Below, piece after piece: positions 18,062 through 27,682 of a DNA stretch of 64,000 nucleotides. The stretch spans positions 62,001 to 126,000 of the forward strand of contig CANPDU010000002.1 in the NCBI GenBank assembly GCA_947573135.1. The letters run 5' to 3'. Under the pieces are notes generated by a model that saw only the letters and a program-made list of their open reading frames with translations, had not been told where the DNA came from and did no database searches. The DNA comes from an uncultured Bacteroidales bacterium. GTDB lineage: Bacteria > Bacteroidota > Bacteroidia > Bacteroidales > Muribaculaceae. Made by a program: the position numbers and the translations under genes. The stretch's first letter is position 1. Each line of letters begins with the position of its first letter.

Positions 18062-19408
18062 ATGAAAGAACTGAAATGTCCTAACTGCCAGCACGTGTTT
18101 AAGGTTGATGAAGACCTGTTCGAATCGCTCGCCAATCAGGTGCGCAATGCAGCCTTCGACGATGAAGTCTGTCGGCGCACTGACGACATACGGCAGCGCA
18201 TATCAATTGAGTTTCAGGCTAAAGCTAAAGAAATTGAAAACAACTTTTCACGTAGGCTCAGTGAAAAGGATATGGATCTCGTGAAGCGAGACTCTGAGCT
18301 CAGGAGCGCCAGGGAGCGCCTCGAATCATTGTCGCGTGAAAAAGAAGCTGAATTCGACAAAAAAATAGCGGCAAGCAATGTCGAGATCGAACGGCTTAAG
18401 GCCATAATAGACCGAAACGACAGTGACCGGCAAATAGCACTGCTTGAAGAACGTCAGGCCACAGCTGAGAAATTGAGGCTCAAAGACAATGAAATCGCCG
18501 ACCTCAGGACATCGGCCGCTACCGAACGCAACAAAGCCATTGAGCGCGAAAACAACCTGAAGCAGCAGCATTCGCTCGAACTGCGTCAGAAACAAGAGCT
18601 CATCGACTACTATAAAGAACTTAAAGCCCGCATGTCGACAAAAATGATCGGAGAGTCGCTCGAAATTCATTGTCAGAACGAATTCAACCGATTGCGCGCG
18701 ATGATGTATCCCAACGCATACTTCGACAAAGACAATGATGCGTCAGACGGGACTAAGGGCGACTTCATCTTCCGCGATTATGCCGACGGCGTCGAATACA
18801 TCTCCATAATGTTCGAGATGAAAAACGAAAATGACACCACGGCAACCAAACACCGCAACGAGGACTTTTTTGCAAAACTCGACCGCGACCGTAACAAGAA
18901 AGGCTGCGAGTATGCTGTTCTTGTCTCCATGCTCGAAGCTGACAACGACCTATATAACGAAGGTATTGTCGATGTATCGTACCGCTATCCTAAAATGTTT
19001 GTCATCCGTCCTCAGTTCTTTATGTCGGTGATTTCAATGCTTTCACAGGCGTCACGTAAAAGTGCCGGCTACATGCGTCAACTCGAAGATGCGCGCCGAC
19101 AGAGCATTGATGTCACAAATTTCGAGCAACAGCTCAATTTATTTCGTGAAGGCTTTGACCGCAATTATCGCCTCGCAAGCGAAAAATTCCGGTCTGCCAT
19201 TGAAGGAATTGACAAATCGATAGCCAGTCTGCAAAAAATCAAGGACGCCTTGCTGAGTTCGGAAAACAACCTGCGTCTTGCCAACGACAAAGCGGAGGCC
19301 CTCACCATCAAAAAACTCACACGTGGCAATCCTACAATGAAAGTAAAATTCGACGAAGCCAGACGTGCATCTTCGCTTCCTCCGTCTGACGGTAATGATG
19401 ATTTCTGA
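18062..19408 (+). CDS. DUF2130 protein (coiled coil plus nuclease-like domain)
   Basis: 448 residues. The N-terminus has half of a zinc-ribbon-like motif ([12 protein letters not shown]). Residues about 45-200 are a long charged coiled coil. The conserved domain ([18 protein letters not shown] ... [10 protein letters not shown] ... [12 protein letters not shown], about 200-345) has the D ... E-x-K arrangement of the PD-(D/E)xK nuclease fold, as DUF2130 members do. A second coiled coil closes the protein. It is cytosolic. RmuC-like roles in DNA maintenance have been suggested for such architecture, but no function is established here. A -7-like TATTTTTG lies at 18033-18040. Confidence 0.85.
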   Translation: MKELKCPNCQHVFKVDEDLFESLANQVRNAAFDDEVCRRTDDIRQRISIEFQAKAKEIENNFSRRLSEKDMDLVKRDSELRSARERLESLSREKEAEFDKKIAASNVEIERLKAIIDRNDSDRQIALLEERQATAEKLRLKDNEIADLRTSAATERNKAIERENNLKQQHSLELRQKQELIDYYKELKARMSTKMIGESLEIHCQNEFNRLRAMMYPNAYFDKDNDASDGTKGDFIFRDYADGVEYISIMFEMKNENDTTATKHRNEDFFAKLDRDRNKKGCEYAVLVSMLEADNDLYNEGIVDVSYRYPKMFVIRPQFFMSVISMLSQASRKSAGYMRQLEDARRQSIDVTNFEQQLNLFREGFDRNYRLASEKFRSAIEGIDKSIASLQKIKDALLSSENNLRLANDKAEALTIKKLTRGNPTMKVKFDEARRASSLPPSDGNDDF

Positions 19409-19532
19409 TGACGTTCCGGAATTCTCTGATTTCTGTTTTATGCAATGCAAAAATCAGCTTCTTATAGCGATTTTGAGATATTATGATTAATTTTGCATCA
19501 TTGTTTTAAACACAGCGAAATACTTCAGTCTT

Positions 19533-22217
19533 ATGAACGAACTTGCCCCCAAATACAACCCCTCGGATGTTGAGGACAAATGGTATGCTTATTGGATGGA
19601 ACACAAATTGTTCCGTTCGGTACCCGACAAACGCGAACCGTACACGATTGTCATTCCGCCGCCAAACGTAACAGGTGTCCTCCACATGGGCCACATGCTA
19701 AATAATACGATTCAGGATATACTCGTCCGCCGCGCACGCATGGAAGGCAAAAACGCCCTTTGGGTGCCCGGCACCGACCACGCGTCTATTTCGACCGAGA
19801 CAAAGGTGATAGCCAAACTTGCATCCGAAGGCATTAAAAAAACGGATCTCACACGCGAACAATTTCTCGAACATGCTTGGGAATGGACTCGTAAACACGG
19901 CGGTATCATCCTGTCGCAGCTCCGCAAACTCGGCGCATCCTGCGACTGGGACCGCACTGCTTTCACCATGGACGAGCAACGTAGCCGCAGCGTGATCAAA
20001 GTTTTCTGCGACTTATATAATAAAGGTCTGATATATCGTGGGCTGCGCATGGTCAATTGGGATCCCCAGAACCGGACAGCCATCAGCGACGATGAGGTAT
20101 TCTTCGTCGAAGAAAAAACGAAACTATACTATCTGCGCTACTATCTCGCCGACGACGATATGACAGGTGAGACCGGTTCTGACGAAGAAATAGTCCACCG
20201 TGATGCCGACGGACGCCGCTATGCTGTCGTGGCCACAACCCGACCCGAGACAATCATGGGCGACACAGCGATGTGTATCAACCCTAAAGATCCCAAAAAC
20301 GCGTGGCTCAAAGGCAAGAAAGTGATAGTTCCGCTGGTCGGACGCGTTATTCCCGTTATCGAGGACCGCTATGTAGAGATCGACTTCGGCACAGGCTGCC
20401 TTAAAGTAACTCCGGCTCATGATAAAAACGACTACATGCTCGGCAAAAATCATAATCTGGAGTCTATTGACATCTTCAATGAAGACGGCACAGTCAGTGA
20501 GGTTGCCGGTATGTATGTCGGCATGGACCGCTTCGATGTGCGCAAGAAGATCGCCGATGATCTCGTTGCCGCCGGACTCATGGAGAAGATCGAAGACTAT
20601 GACAACAAGATCGGTCTGTCAGAGCGCACAAAAGTGCCCATCGAACCCCGCCTGTCTATGCAGTGGTTCATCGACATGAAACACTTTGCATCTATCGCTC
20701 TCGGCCCCGTAATGGACGACATTATCCGCTTTGTGCCCGAAAAATACAAAACGACTTACCGTATATGGCTTGAAAATATCCAGGACTGGTGTATCAGCCG
20801 CCAGCTATGGTGGGGTCACCGCATCCCGGCTTACTATTATAATGACAAGGAAGGCAACCGTCAGATTGTCGTTGCCGAGACGCTTGAAGACGCAGTCGCC
20901 AAAGCCCGCGAAATATCGGGGATCGACAGTCTTCAGCCCTCGGATCTCGAACAGGATCCTGACGCACTCGACACATGGTTTTCAAGCTGGCTGTGGCCTA
21001 TCACTCTCTTCAACGGCATCCTTGATCCGGGCAACGAAGAAATCAACTACTACTACCCCACTGCCACACTCGTTACAGGCCCCGACATCATCTTCTTCTG
21101 GGTGGCCCGCATGATCATGGCCGGATATGAATATGTCGGCAAACAACCGTTCGACAACGTTTACTTCACCGGTATTGTGCGTGATTCAATCGGCCGTAAG
21201 ATGTCAAAGTCGCTCGGCAACTCGCCCGATCCCCTCGATCTCATCGCACAATACGGCGCCGACGGTGTCCGCATGGGACTTATGCTTGCAGCTCCCGCCG
21301 GCAACGACATAATGTATGACGACAAACTTTGCGAACAAGGACGCAATTTCTGTAACAAGATCTGGAACGCTTTCCGTCTCGTGAAAGGATGGGAAGTTGA
21401 CAATTCTATCCAACAGCCCGAAGTTGCAGCTACTGCGGTAAAATGGTTCTCTTCTCGCCTGAATGCATCGCTTGCCGAGATCAACGATTTGTTTGGCAAA
21501 TTCCGCATCAGCGAAGCTTTGATGACCGTCTACCGTCTCTTTTGGGATGAATTCTCGTCATGGTATCTTGAAATGGTTAAACCTGCTTACGGTCAGCCGA
21601 TAGATGCAAAGACATATCAAGCTACCGTGGATTACTTCGATGCACTGCTCCGTATGCTCCATCCGTTTATGCCGTTTATCACGGAGGAACTCTGGCAACA
21701 CATCTCCGAGCGTCGCGACGGAGAGTCGATCATGTATGCGCCTATGCCTGAAGCAGGAATTATCGACAATGATATTGTATCTTCAATAGAAGTTGCAAAA
21801 GAAGTGATCACAGGTGTGCGTGCTGTCCGCGCTCAAAAGAACATACCTCCGAAAGAAACGCTCCAACTGCGTGTGATCGGCATACTCGACAATATCGCCG
21901 GACCGATTGTGGCAAAACTCGGCAATCTTTCAGAAATCGCAGTCAACGCTCAGAAAGATGCTGCCGCAGCATCATTTATGGTCGGCACAACGGAATTCAA
22001 CATTCCTCTTGCCATTGATGTTGCCGCCGAGATAGCCCGTCTCGAAAAAGAAATCGCCTACCTCGAAGGCTTTAAAGCTTCTGTAGAAAAGAAACTTTCA
22101 AACGAGCGCTTCGTCAACGGCGCACCGGAGGCTGTAGTCAATAACGAGCGCAATAAGCTCGCCGACGCTACGTCGAAAATCGCTGCGCTTCGCGCCTCAC
22201 TCGACGCCATCAAATAA
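19533..22217 (+). CDS. valS: Valyl-tRNA synthetase
   Basis: 894 residues, the normal length for bacterial ValRS. It charges tRNA-Val in the cytosol. Class I signatures are present: HIGH as [14 protein letters not shown] near residue 47, the editing-domain motif [12 protein letters not shown], and KMSKS as [14 protein letters not shown]. The C-terminal coiled coil ([14 protein letters not shown] ... [15 protein letters not shown]) that contacts the tRNA elbow is also present. The start at 19533 gives the usual N-terminus ([14 protein letters not shown]). A -7-like TAATTTTG lies at 19488-19495. The gene is monocistronic with its own terminator. Confidence 0.97.
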   Translation: MNELAPKYNPSDVEDKWYAYWMEHKLFRSVPDKREPYTIVIPPPNVTGVLHMGHMLNNTIQDILVRRARMEGKNALWVPGTDHASISTETKVIAKLASEGIKKTDLTREQFLEHAWEWTRKHGGIILSQLRKLGASCDWDRTAFTMDEQRSRSVIKVFCDLYNKGLIYRGLRMVNWDPQNRTAISDDEVFFVEEKTKLYYLRYYLADDDMTGETGSDEEIVHRDADGRRYAVVATTRPETIMGDTAMCINPKDPKNAWLKGKKVIVPLVGRVIPVIEDRYVEIDFGTGCLKVTPAHDKNDYMLGKNHNLESIDIFNEDGTVSEVAGMYVGMDRFDVRKKIADDLVAAGLMEKIEDYDNKIGLSERTKVPIEPRLSMQWFIDMKHFASIALGPVMDDIIRFVPEKYKTTYRIWLENIQDWCISRQLWWGHRIPAYYYNDKEGNRQIVVAETLEDAVAKAREISGIDSLQPSDLEQDPDALDTWFSSWLWPITLFNGILDPGNEEINYYYPTATLVTGPDIIFFWVARMIMAGYEYVGKQPFDNVYFTGIVRDSIGRKMSKSLGNSPDPLDLIAQYGADGVRMGLMLAAPAGNDIMYDDKLCEQGRNFCNKIWNAFRLVKGWEVDNSIQQPEVAATAVKWFSSRLNASLAEINDLFGKFRISEALMTVYRLFWDEFSSWYLEMVKPAYGQPIDAKTYQATVDYFDALLRMLHPFMPFITEELWQHISERRDGESIMYAPMPEAGIIDNDIVSSIEVAKEVITGVRAVRAQKNIPPKETLQLRVIGILDNIAGPIVAKLGNLSEIAVNAQKDAAAASFMVGTTEFNIPLAIDVAAEIARLEKEIAYLEGFKASVEKKLSNERFVNGAPEAVVNNERNKLADATSKIAALRASLDAIK

Positions 22218-22241
22218 CTTATTTACATATCCCCCTATTTC

Positions 22242-22277
22242 AAGCAGACTTCGCACCAACGAAGCCTGCTTTTTTTG
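22242..22277 (+). terminator. Intrinsic terminator of valS
   Basis: Arms 22242-22253 (AAGCAGACTTCG) and 22260-22271 (CGAAGCCTGCTT) pair with one mismatch around a 6-base loop and run into a tract of T. Confidence 0.88.
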
Positions 22278-22307
22278 TAACCTAAAACGATAATTCAACA
22301 TCTGTAG

Positions 22308-23060
22308 ATTCTATACATTCTTCTTGAAACGATCGGTACAAATGCGTTCTATGGCAACCAATCTCTTTCAGATATAGTTTTAGGTGCGAATGTAAAAACT
22401 TTGAGCGCATATGCATTCGCTTCATGCTCGGGAATTACATCAGTATATTGTTATGCTCTAAATCCTCCGACAGCCAACAATGCAGCCTACAGTTACAATC
22501 TCATGAATGCACGACTCCGTGTCCCGGCAGAGTCATTGGAAAAATACAAATCTTCGACTACTTGGAAAGAATTCGGCGAGATACTTCCTTTCGGAGAAGA
22601 TGTTAAACATTACCCGTCAAAATATACAGTATCTATCCTGCTTCCGGGAAATGGCAGTATCAGCCAATTAGCAAATGAAGGTTCAAGTCTTGCTTTTAAC
22701 GTAAAATCAAACGATGGATGGATTCTGCATTCCGTATGCATCAATGGTGCTGACATATCTTCTTCCATTTCCGAAAATGGCGATTTTGAAACCGGCCCTA
22801 TTAATTCAGATATTGAAATTAGCGTCGTTTTTGGAAGCACTTCAGACATTACAGATGCAGTCGAAAAAGAAGATCCGGATATAAGAGTCACCGTTTCCGG
22901 CCGCACAGTAAATATTCAAGGTGAATATGAAGCCGCAGCTTTATATAATATTAATGGAAGATGCATCCGAACCGAACACAACGCTACTTTTGAAATTGAA
23001 GACCAAGGCCTGTACGTTATCCGCATCAAAGATAAATCCTATAAATTCATGATACGCTGA
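22308..23060 (+). pseudogene. 3' remnant of a BspA-like leucine-rich-repeat surface protein gene
   Basis: The frame is open only from just after a stop at 22305, with no ATG before the repeats. Translating upstream of the first possible start (TTG at 22401) still gives LRR_5/BspA repeat sequence (IGTNAFYGNQSLSDIVLG then KTLSAYAFASCSGITSVYC). This shows that the 5' part of a longer gene is missing. The tail has a bulge-like domain (VPAESLEKYKSSTTWKEFG), a beta domain, and a final ~70 residues (NINGRCIRTEHNATFEIED ... GLYVIRIKDKSYKFMIR, split) that look like a type IX secretion sorting domain. A complete relative would be a cell-surface adhesin. Here it is probably inactive. Confidence 0.7.
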
Positions 23061-23080
23061 AACCGCAATGAATTCACAAA

Positions 23081-23117
23081 ACAAGCTCAACTACTGAGTG
23101 TCAGAAGTTGAGCTTGT
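23081..23117. terminator. Bidirectional terminator between convergent genes
   Basis: Perfect 12-base arms ACAAGCTCAACT (23081-23092) and AGTTGAGCTTGT (23106-23117) lie between the LRR remnant (+) and the gene ending at 23151 (-). Both flanks are moderately U-rich on the relevant strand. Confidence 0.8.
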
Positions 23118-23150
23118 CATTTAACAACTTAAAGGGTAGAAATAATAAAA

Positions 23151-23921
23151 TCAGATATTGCAGGTTACAACCGTTTCAGGTTCGTAATCTGTAGATGTTG
23201 TGGTCACTGTTTTAACAATTGTATTTCCCGAACGGCTTAACGAATTCGAACTTGACTTTGATTTGGATTTAGATCCGGATTGTGTACGTGACTTTGCTTT
23301 AGAAGATGACTTGGCTTTGTTTTTAGTACTCTGATAGATCACATTGCCGTCGCCGTCATAGACAGTAACATTGCCGTTGATATTTTTTATATTCAGATTA
23401 TTGAGTTCTCCGAGCGACTCAAGAGAGTTAAGATTGTCGAGACCGTCAAGCGCTTTGAGAGCATCTAAATTCAAGCATAAGCCATCCAGACCGCTGAGAT
23501 CAATATCCCCGATGAATGACACGTCATCGCCGTTCTCCGACAGTTCACGCTTCGTAACAACCAATTGCCAATATGATTCAGAGACATTCAAGACGTACGA
23601 CAAGCTATATTTACTGTCCTGAAACTTGATTATAAAAGACTGATCTCGATTCTTGGTCACTCTGATTGAGTTTTTACGCTCACTTTCAAAAGCTTTCCAG
23701 AGTTTTGCCGCCTGTGAATTTGAGTGGCCTACAAGGACAATGTTCTGTTTGGTTATTTTTTTTGTCTTGGGATTGCGATGTTCCGAATAAGTAACCTCAA
23801 CACTCTTATCTTTTTCGAATTCGTTAACAAGACGATCGATACTTGCCTGTGCCGTGGATGTAACCGACGCTGCAATAGCAGTAATTACCGCCAGAATGAT
23901 TGCGATGAAATGATTGTTCAT
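23151..23921 (-). CDS. Exported low-complexity protein of the sigma-factor operon (possibly DUF5024-like)
   Basis: 256 residues with a signal peptide (MNNHFIAIILAVITAIAASVTSTAQ). The N-terminal domain (IDRLVNEFEKDKSVEVTYSEHRNPKTKKI ... in two parts) resembles exported Bacteroides proteins encoded beside ECF sigma factors; DUF5024 is my best guess. It is followed by a Leu/Asn/Asp-rich repeat (GLDNLNSLESLGELNNLNI) and then about 35 residues almost entirely of Ser, Lys, Ala and Arg (roughly 206-240). The ending is VVTCNI. It is third in the operon after the sigma and anti-sigma-like genes. It may be the envelope component sensed or protected by the regulon; this is inference. Confidence 0.55.
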   Translation of the reverse strand: MNNHFIAIILAVITAIAASVTSTAQASIDRLVNEFEKDKSVEVTYSEHRNPKTKKITKQNIVLVGHSNSQAAKLWKAFESERKNSIRVTKNRDQSFIIKFQDSKYSLSYVLNVSESYWQLVVTKRELSENGDDVSFIGDIDLSGLDGLCLNLDALKALDGLDNLNSLESLGELNNLNIKNINGNVTVYDGDGNVIYQSTKNKAKSSSKAKSRTQSGSKSKSKSSSNSLSRSGNTIVKTVTTTSTDYEPETVVTCNI

Positions 23922-23953
23922 GATTTATTTTGTGTTATTGATTATTACAAAGA

Positions 23954-24511
23954 TTAATTAAGATCGGCAAGAAGGACAGCTCTGACATCAGGATCTGTAA
24001 TATGTCTGATAGCATCGTCAAGAATCTGTTGCTCCGGATCGTCAGGAAACTCATATTTCGTGGCCGAAAGTGTACTGTCGACATAACGGTCGGCCCAGCG
24101 CAATTCCGGAAGAATTTCATCGATGTCGGTTATTTTATGGCCGTTGCGTATAATGTAACTTCCGGCATAAAGATTGTGTTCTGACATATCATTTGATGTA
24201 ACAGCAGAACCGATTATCAGACCGGCACCTACAAGAGCCAGCATCACAATCGCAGCAGCCGATGCGATGAAGCGTCTGTTATGCCATATGGGCAAAGCCT
24301 GGTGCTCACTGCGCTCGAGGGCGGCATACCATGCAAACATCTGCCTGTAGCATTCAAGATCTGAGGCGACTGTTTTACGTGTGTAGTAGGCATAGAGCTT
24401 CTTTTCATCTGACGGAGTAGTCGACCCATCGAGAAATTCGGCCGTAAGTCTGCGGGCAACGTCATCGGAGACAGACGGCCTGGGTGTGAATGAGAATCTG
24501 ATTATTTTCAT
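23954..24511 (-). CDS. Membrane anti-sigma-factor-like protein
   Basis: 185 residues starting 2 bases after the sigma gene's stop. The first ~80 residues are cytosolic and resemble anti-sigma N-termini (VARRLTAEFLDGSTTPSDEKKLYAYY), with no zinc-binding His/Cys set visible. A single transmembrane segment lies at about 82-103 (AAAIVMLALVGAGLIIGS). The remaining ~80 residues would be periplasmic, with an acidic ending (DDAIRHITDPDVRAVLLADLN). By position and topology it should bind the ECF factor and release it on an envelope signal. Confidence 0.65.
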   Translation of the reverse strand: MKIIRFSFTPRPSVSDDVARRLTAEFLDGSTTPSDEKKLYAYYTRKTVASDLECYRQMFAWYAALERSEHQALPIWHNRRFIASAAAIVMLALVGAGLIIGSAVTSNDMSEHNLYAGSYIIRNGHKITDIDEILPELRWADRYVDSTLSATKYEFPDDPEQQILDDAIRHITDPDVRAVLLADLN

Positions 24512-24513
24512 AT

Positions 24514-25017
24514 CTATTTATTGGAGAGTTGATATTTAAGAAATATTTCAGCTATATGGTTTCTTGCCCGCGACAGGGCTGTGCGGACAGCGCCTTCGGT
24601 AGATCCGACAATCTGAGCGATTTCGGCATTTGAAAGGCCCTCGACATGACGCATTGTAATAAGTGACTGCTGTGCGTCAGGCAGCATGGCAAGCAACGCA
24701 TGAACTTGATCAGCCGACTCGGCATCAATTGCCATCTGCTCGGGCGATGGCTGGCTGTCGGGCATGATATCGTCGCGTATCTCAAGGACAGTCTTTTTGG
24801 ATCGCAGAGTGTTGAGCGCAAGACGATGGACAATCGTAACAGCCAATGCCTCGGGGCTGTCATAGTCATCGAGCGACATACGCATTGACCATAGTTTCAG
24901 CAAACAATCCTGAACGATATCAGCCGCCGTATCGGTATCGCCGACCACTGATGAGGCCCGGGCAATCAACAACGGTCGTACAGACACGACAAATGATTCA
25001 AATTCAGAACGGTGCAT
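24514..25017 (-). CDS. ECF-family RNA polymerase sigma factor
   Basis: 167 residues from the ATG at 25017; a longer form from 25074 adds a Cys-rich unlikely N-terminus. Region 2 is seen in ADIVQDCLLKLWSM and region 4 in LPDAQQSLITMRHVEGLSNAEIAQIVGSTEGAVRTALSRAR (overlapping parts), the latter a helix-turn-helix reading the -35 type element. It directs RNA polymerase to a small regulon. The next two genes, a membrane anti-sigma-like protein and an exported protein, form its operon and are probably autoregulated. Confidence 0.9.
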   Translation of the reverse strand: MHRSEFESFVVSVRPLLIARASSVVGDTDTAADIVQDCLLKLWSMRMSLDDYDSPEALAVTIVHRLALNTLRSKKTVLEIRDDIMPDSQPSPEQMAIDAESADQVHALLAMLPDAQQSLITMRHVEGLSNAEIAQIVGSTEGAVRTALSRARNHIAEIFLKYQLSNK

Positions 25018-25141
25018 AAACTGTGATTTGTCATTATGACACAAAGACACGCAAAATGTTACACAAATCCACAATTATTTTTGACAAATAATTTACAGCA
25101 TATTGTTTGAGCGAAATAACACATTGAGTAACAACAAATAA

Positions 25142-25173
25142 AGAGTACCGATGGAATAAATCACCGATACTCT
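25142..25173 (-). terminator. Terminator at the end of the PUL hydrolase operon
   Basis: AGAGTACCG (25142-25150) and CGATACTCT (25165-25173) pair with one mismatch. On the - strand the hairpin is followed by TTTATTTGTTGTT. It lies 23 bases after the SGNH esterase gene. Confidence 0.65.
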
Positions 25174-25196
25174 CACAATGTCACAGAAAATAACGT

Positions 25197-25901
25197 TTAT
25201 TTTCTCCTCTTATGCTTGCTGCGATGCGACGGCACTTTGCTCTTAAGTGCCTGAAGCACTATCGGCTCCATTATGTCATAACCGGCACGATTAGGATGAA
25301 GGCGATCAAATGTATATCGCGGATCCAGCGCTCCGTCGGGAGTAGTAAGAGCGGCGTAATAATCAACATAAGTGATTCCGTTGTCCCTGGCATAATCACG
25401 CAGCATCTCGTTTAGGTTGACAACATGCGTTGCCGTATTTACGACAGCCGCATTCCAGGGAATTGTATCACAGGGCAGACATGAGGCGATAAGCGGACGG
25501 ATGCCATGCTGACGCGCGATTTCGGCCATTGAAAAAATATTTTCAGCTATATGCCGGTCATCCATCGGCCCCTGGTTACCGGCAATATCATTTATTCCGG
25601 CAAGGATTACGACAGCTTTCGGCTTCAGAGCTACAACATCTGAATAGAAACGGCATAGCATCTGACCGGTCACCTGCCCCGAAATGCCACGGCAAGCGAA
25701 ATTATTATCTGTGAAAAACTCGATGTGATTGTCATCCCAGCCATCAGTAATAGAATTACCCATAAAGACGACATCAGGAGCGACTGTGAGCGCTTCATTA
25801 GCCGATGCATAACGCGGATGATTAGCCCAGTCGGCAGACTGAGCTGCTGCGACTGCAGAAACGGCCATGACAGCCGTCAGCGAAATAAACAGTTTTTTCA
25901 T
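25197..25901 (-). CDS. SGNH/GDSL-family esterase (exported)
   Basis: 234 residues with a signal peptide ending near VAAAQS. SGNH blocks are visible: block I DVVFMGNSITDGW with the Ser nucleophile, block II Gly in RGISGQVTG, block III ILAGINDIAGN and block V DRLHPNRAGY with the catalytic Asp and His. These enzymes hydrolyse O-acetyl or acyl esters on carbohydrates or lipids. The C-terminus is a short Lys/Arg/His tail (SKHKRRK). It is the last gene of the PUL hydrolase operon and is likely periplasmic, removing ester groups from imported glycans. Confidence 0.85.
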   Translation of the reverse strand: MKKLFISLTAVMAVSAVAAAQSADWANHPRYASANEALTVAPDVVFMGNSITDGWDDNHIEFFTDNNFACRGISGQVTGQMLCRFYSDVVALKPKAVVILAGINDIAGNQGPMDDRHIAENIFSMAEIARQHGIRPLIASCLPCDTIPWNAAVVNTATHVVNLNEMLRDYARDNGITYVDYYAALTTPDGALDPRYTFDRLHPNRAGYDIMEPIVLQALKSKVPSHRSKHKRRK

Positions 25902-25922
25902 ATTATATAAGTAATTAGTAAG

Positions 25923-26780
25923 TTATTTCAAGATTGACAACCACAGAGCAAGCTCAGCCGTCCACATGGGGAAGAACGCAAAACCTTTTGCGAATCCCCA
26001 GCCATGATCCCCGAAAGGATAGATATGAAGACTTGCCGGCACATGATTTGCGACCAAGGCATTGTAATAGTCGATAGAATTTGCGACAGGAACAATAGAG
26101 TCATCAGACGAGTGGACTATGAAAGCAGCAGGAGTATCCGGAGTCACCTGAAGATGATTATTATACAGACTCAGCATCTCATCAGACGGATTCTCGCCAA
26201 GCAGGCGCTGACTGCTGCCGACATGTGCATTAGGACCACTGACTGCAATTACAGGATAAAACAGAATCTGAAAATCAGGACGAGTAATCGAGTCGGTATA
26301 ATGCGTTGCCGCCATTGAGGCCAGATGGCCTCCGGCTGAGAAGCCTTGAATACCTACAAGGCTCGACGGGAAACGCTCACGAAGAATCCGCATTGAGCGG
26401 TGTACGTCGCTTAAAGGCACTTCGGGATGTCCATAAGGCATACGATATTGCAAGACAGCCACGTCAACGCCGAGATCATTATACCATGGCACAAAACTGT
26501 AGCCTTCATTCTGCACTCCAAGATGACGATATCCCCCTCCGGGACACATGAGCACAACTTTACCTGTCGGTACAGGCGAACGGAACAAGTGAAGGACGGG
26601 AGTATCAACGGCATTCCACTCAACAGAATCAGTTATGGACGTCGGCGAAAAGTTATCGTTCGGCGCACCATCGGGCCAGACGAGTATTACCTCTTCATTC
26701 TCGGGAATAAATTCCACCGGCATACCACCACGAGCGACAACACCAAGCGACAGCAATATAAAAAGTAGAGTCAGTCTCAT
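25923..26780 (-). CDS. Alpha/beta-hydrolase esterase (acetyl-esterase/BD-FAE-like)
   Basis: 285 residues from the ATG at 26780, which overlaps the preceding stop (ATGA). Upstream in-frame starts give no signal peptide. The signal is MRLTLLFILLSLGVVARG. The fold features are the oxyanion-hole motif CPGGGYRHLG, the nucleophile elbow GIQGFSAGGHLAS (Ser), and the Asp/His pair HSSDDSIVP and FGDHGWGF. Members deacetylate xylo-oligosaccharides or other acylated sugars. Its coupling to glycosidase genes supports ester removal from the PUL substrate. Confidence 0.83.
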   Translation of the reverse strand: MRLTLLFILLSLGVVARGGMPVEFIPENEEVILVWPDGAPNDNFSPTSITDSVEWNAVDTPVLHLFRSPVPTGKVVLMCPGGGYRHLGVQNEGYSFVPWYNDLGVDVAVLQYRMPYGHPEVPLSDVHRSMRILRERFPSSLVGIQGFSAGGHLASMAATHYTDSITRPDFQILFYPVIAVSGPNAHVGSSQRLLGENPSDEMLSLYNNHLQVTPDTPAAFIVHSSDDSIVPVANSIDYYNALVANHVPASLHIYPFGDHGWGFAKGFAFFPMWTAELALWLSILK

Positions 26781-27682
26781 TTCAAAATCTCTTTTACGGG
26801 ACGTCCTACCCATGGTTGCGGCTGCTTTAATCCCAAGAGCCAAGCTATAGTTGCTGCAACATCATACTGCATCATAGCAGATTTAAATTCACCAATTTGC
26901 CTAACTCCAGGTCCGGCAATAACAAAAGGAGTTTCCATTTCAGCAAGTGTTATGCCTCCATGTCCTTTTCCAATGCCGCCGTGATCTGACGTGACAATCA
27001 CGACCGAACTATCATAGATGCCGGCTTCTTTCAAAGCTCCGACAATCCGTCCGAGATGACCGTCGAGTTCGCGCAACATGGCGTAATACTCCGGAGTGTC
27101 ATGTCCGACACGATGTCCGACAGCATCCGGACTGTCATAACTTACCAGAGCGAGAGTCGGTTTCGACTGACGTATATATTCCGCAAAAGCGTCTGTAATC
27201 GGAACAGAACTTCCTTCAGGCGTCGGCGAAACCTGAGCGTGATGGCTGACAGCAAGAGTATCGATAAGATACTTAATGCCATCCCATTCATAAAGCACAC
27301 CGATTTCCGACTTCGGACGCTGCTGACGCGTGATAGTGAATATCGTAGGGAAAATACCGTTCTCAGACAATGCTATCGACGGTATCTCCGGAGTTTTACT
27401 ACCCCATGTGGTATAACCGTGACCTTCCGTTCCGACGCCCATGAACATAGACGCCCAGTTGATAGCGCTGCTCGAAGGCAGAACGCTGCGTTTTTTCAAG
27501 GTCCATGCCCCACGCTCCATCAATTCTGAAAGATTGGGCATTTCAGCTTTAGGCACACTGTAAGCACCCCAGCCGTCGAAACCGACCACAATAACATGGG
27601 CCGGTTTCTTAGCTGCGTATGACCGAATAGCATACGAAAGTGAAAAGACAATCGCAGCTGCTAATATAAAAACTCTTCTCAT
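26777..27682 (-). CDS. Alkaline-phosphatase-superfamily phosphodiesterase/pyrophosphatase-like enzyme
   Basis: 301 residues with a signal peptide (MRRVFILAAAIVFSLSYA). Metal-site motifs of the type I phosphodiesterase/nucleotide pyrophosphatase group are present: VVGFDGWG (Asp), SYDSPDAVGHRVGH (Asp and His) and VTSDHGGIGKGHGG (Asp-His). The usual Thr nucleophile position falls in a Ser-rich loop (VLPSSSAINWASM). It is predicted to be a zinc-dependent periplasmic hydrolase of phosphoester, sulfate or phosphonate groups; the substrate is unknown. The start overlaps the GH3 stop by ATGA, so it is translationally coupled. Such an enzyme inside a glycosidase operon suggests a substituted substrate. 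Confidence 0.78.
   Translation of the reverse strand: MRRVFILAAAIVFSLSYAIRSYAAKKPAHVIVVGFDGWGAYSVPKAEMPNLSELMERGAWTLKKRSVLPSSSAINWASMFMGVGTEGHGYTTWGSKTPEIPSIALSENGIFPTIFTITRQQRPKSEIGVLYEWDGIKYLIDTLAVSHHAQVSPTPEGSSVPITDAFAEYIRQSKPTLALVSYDSPDAVGHRVGHDTPEYYAMLRELDGHLGRIVGALKEAGIYDSSVVIVTSDHGGIGKGHGGITLAEMETPFVIAGPGVRQIGEFKSAMMQYDVAATIAWLLGLKQPQPWVGRPVKEILK

Noticed and set aside
16798-23060. Integrated phage or conjugative element around the tyrosine recombinase
   Set aside because: Neighbours are an exported-protein operon, DUF2130 and valS; no structural, transfer or replication genes and no flanking direct repeats were found.
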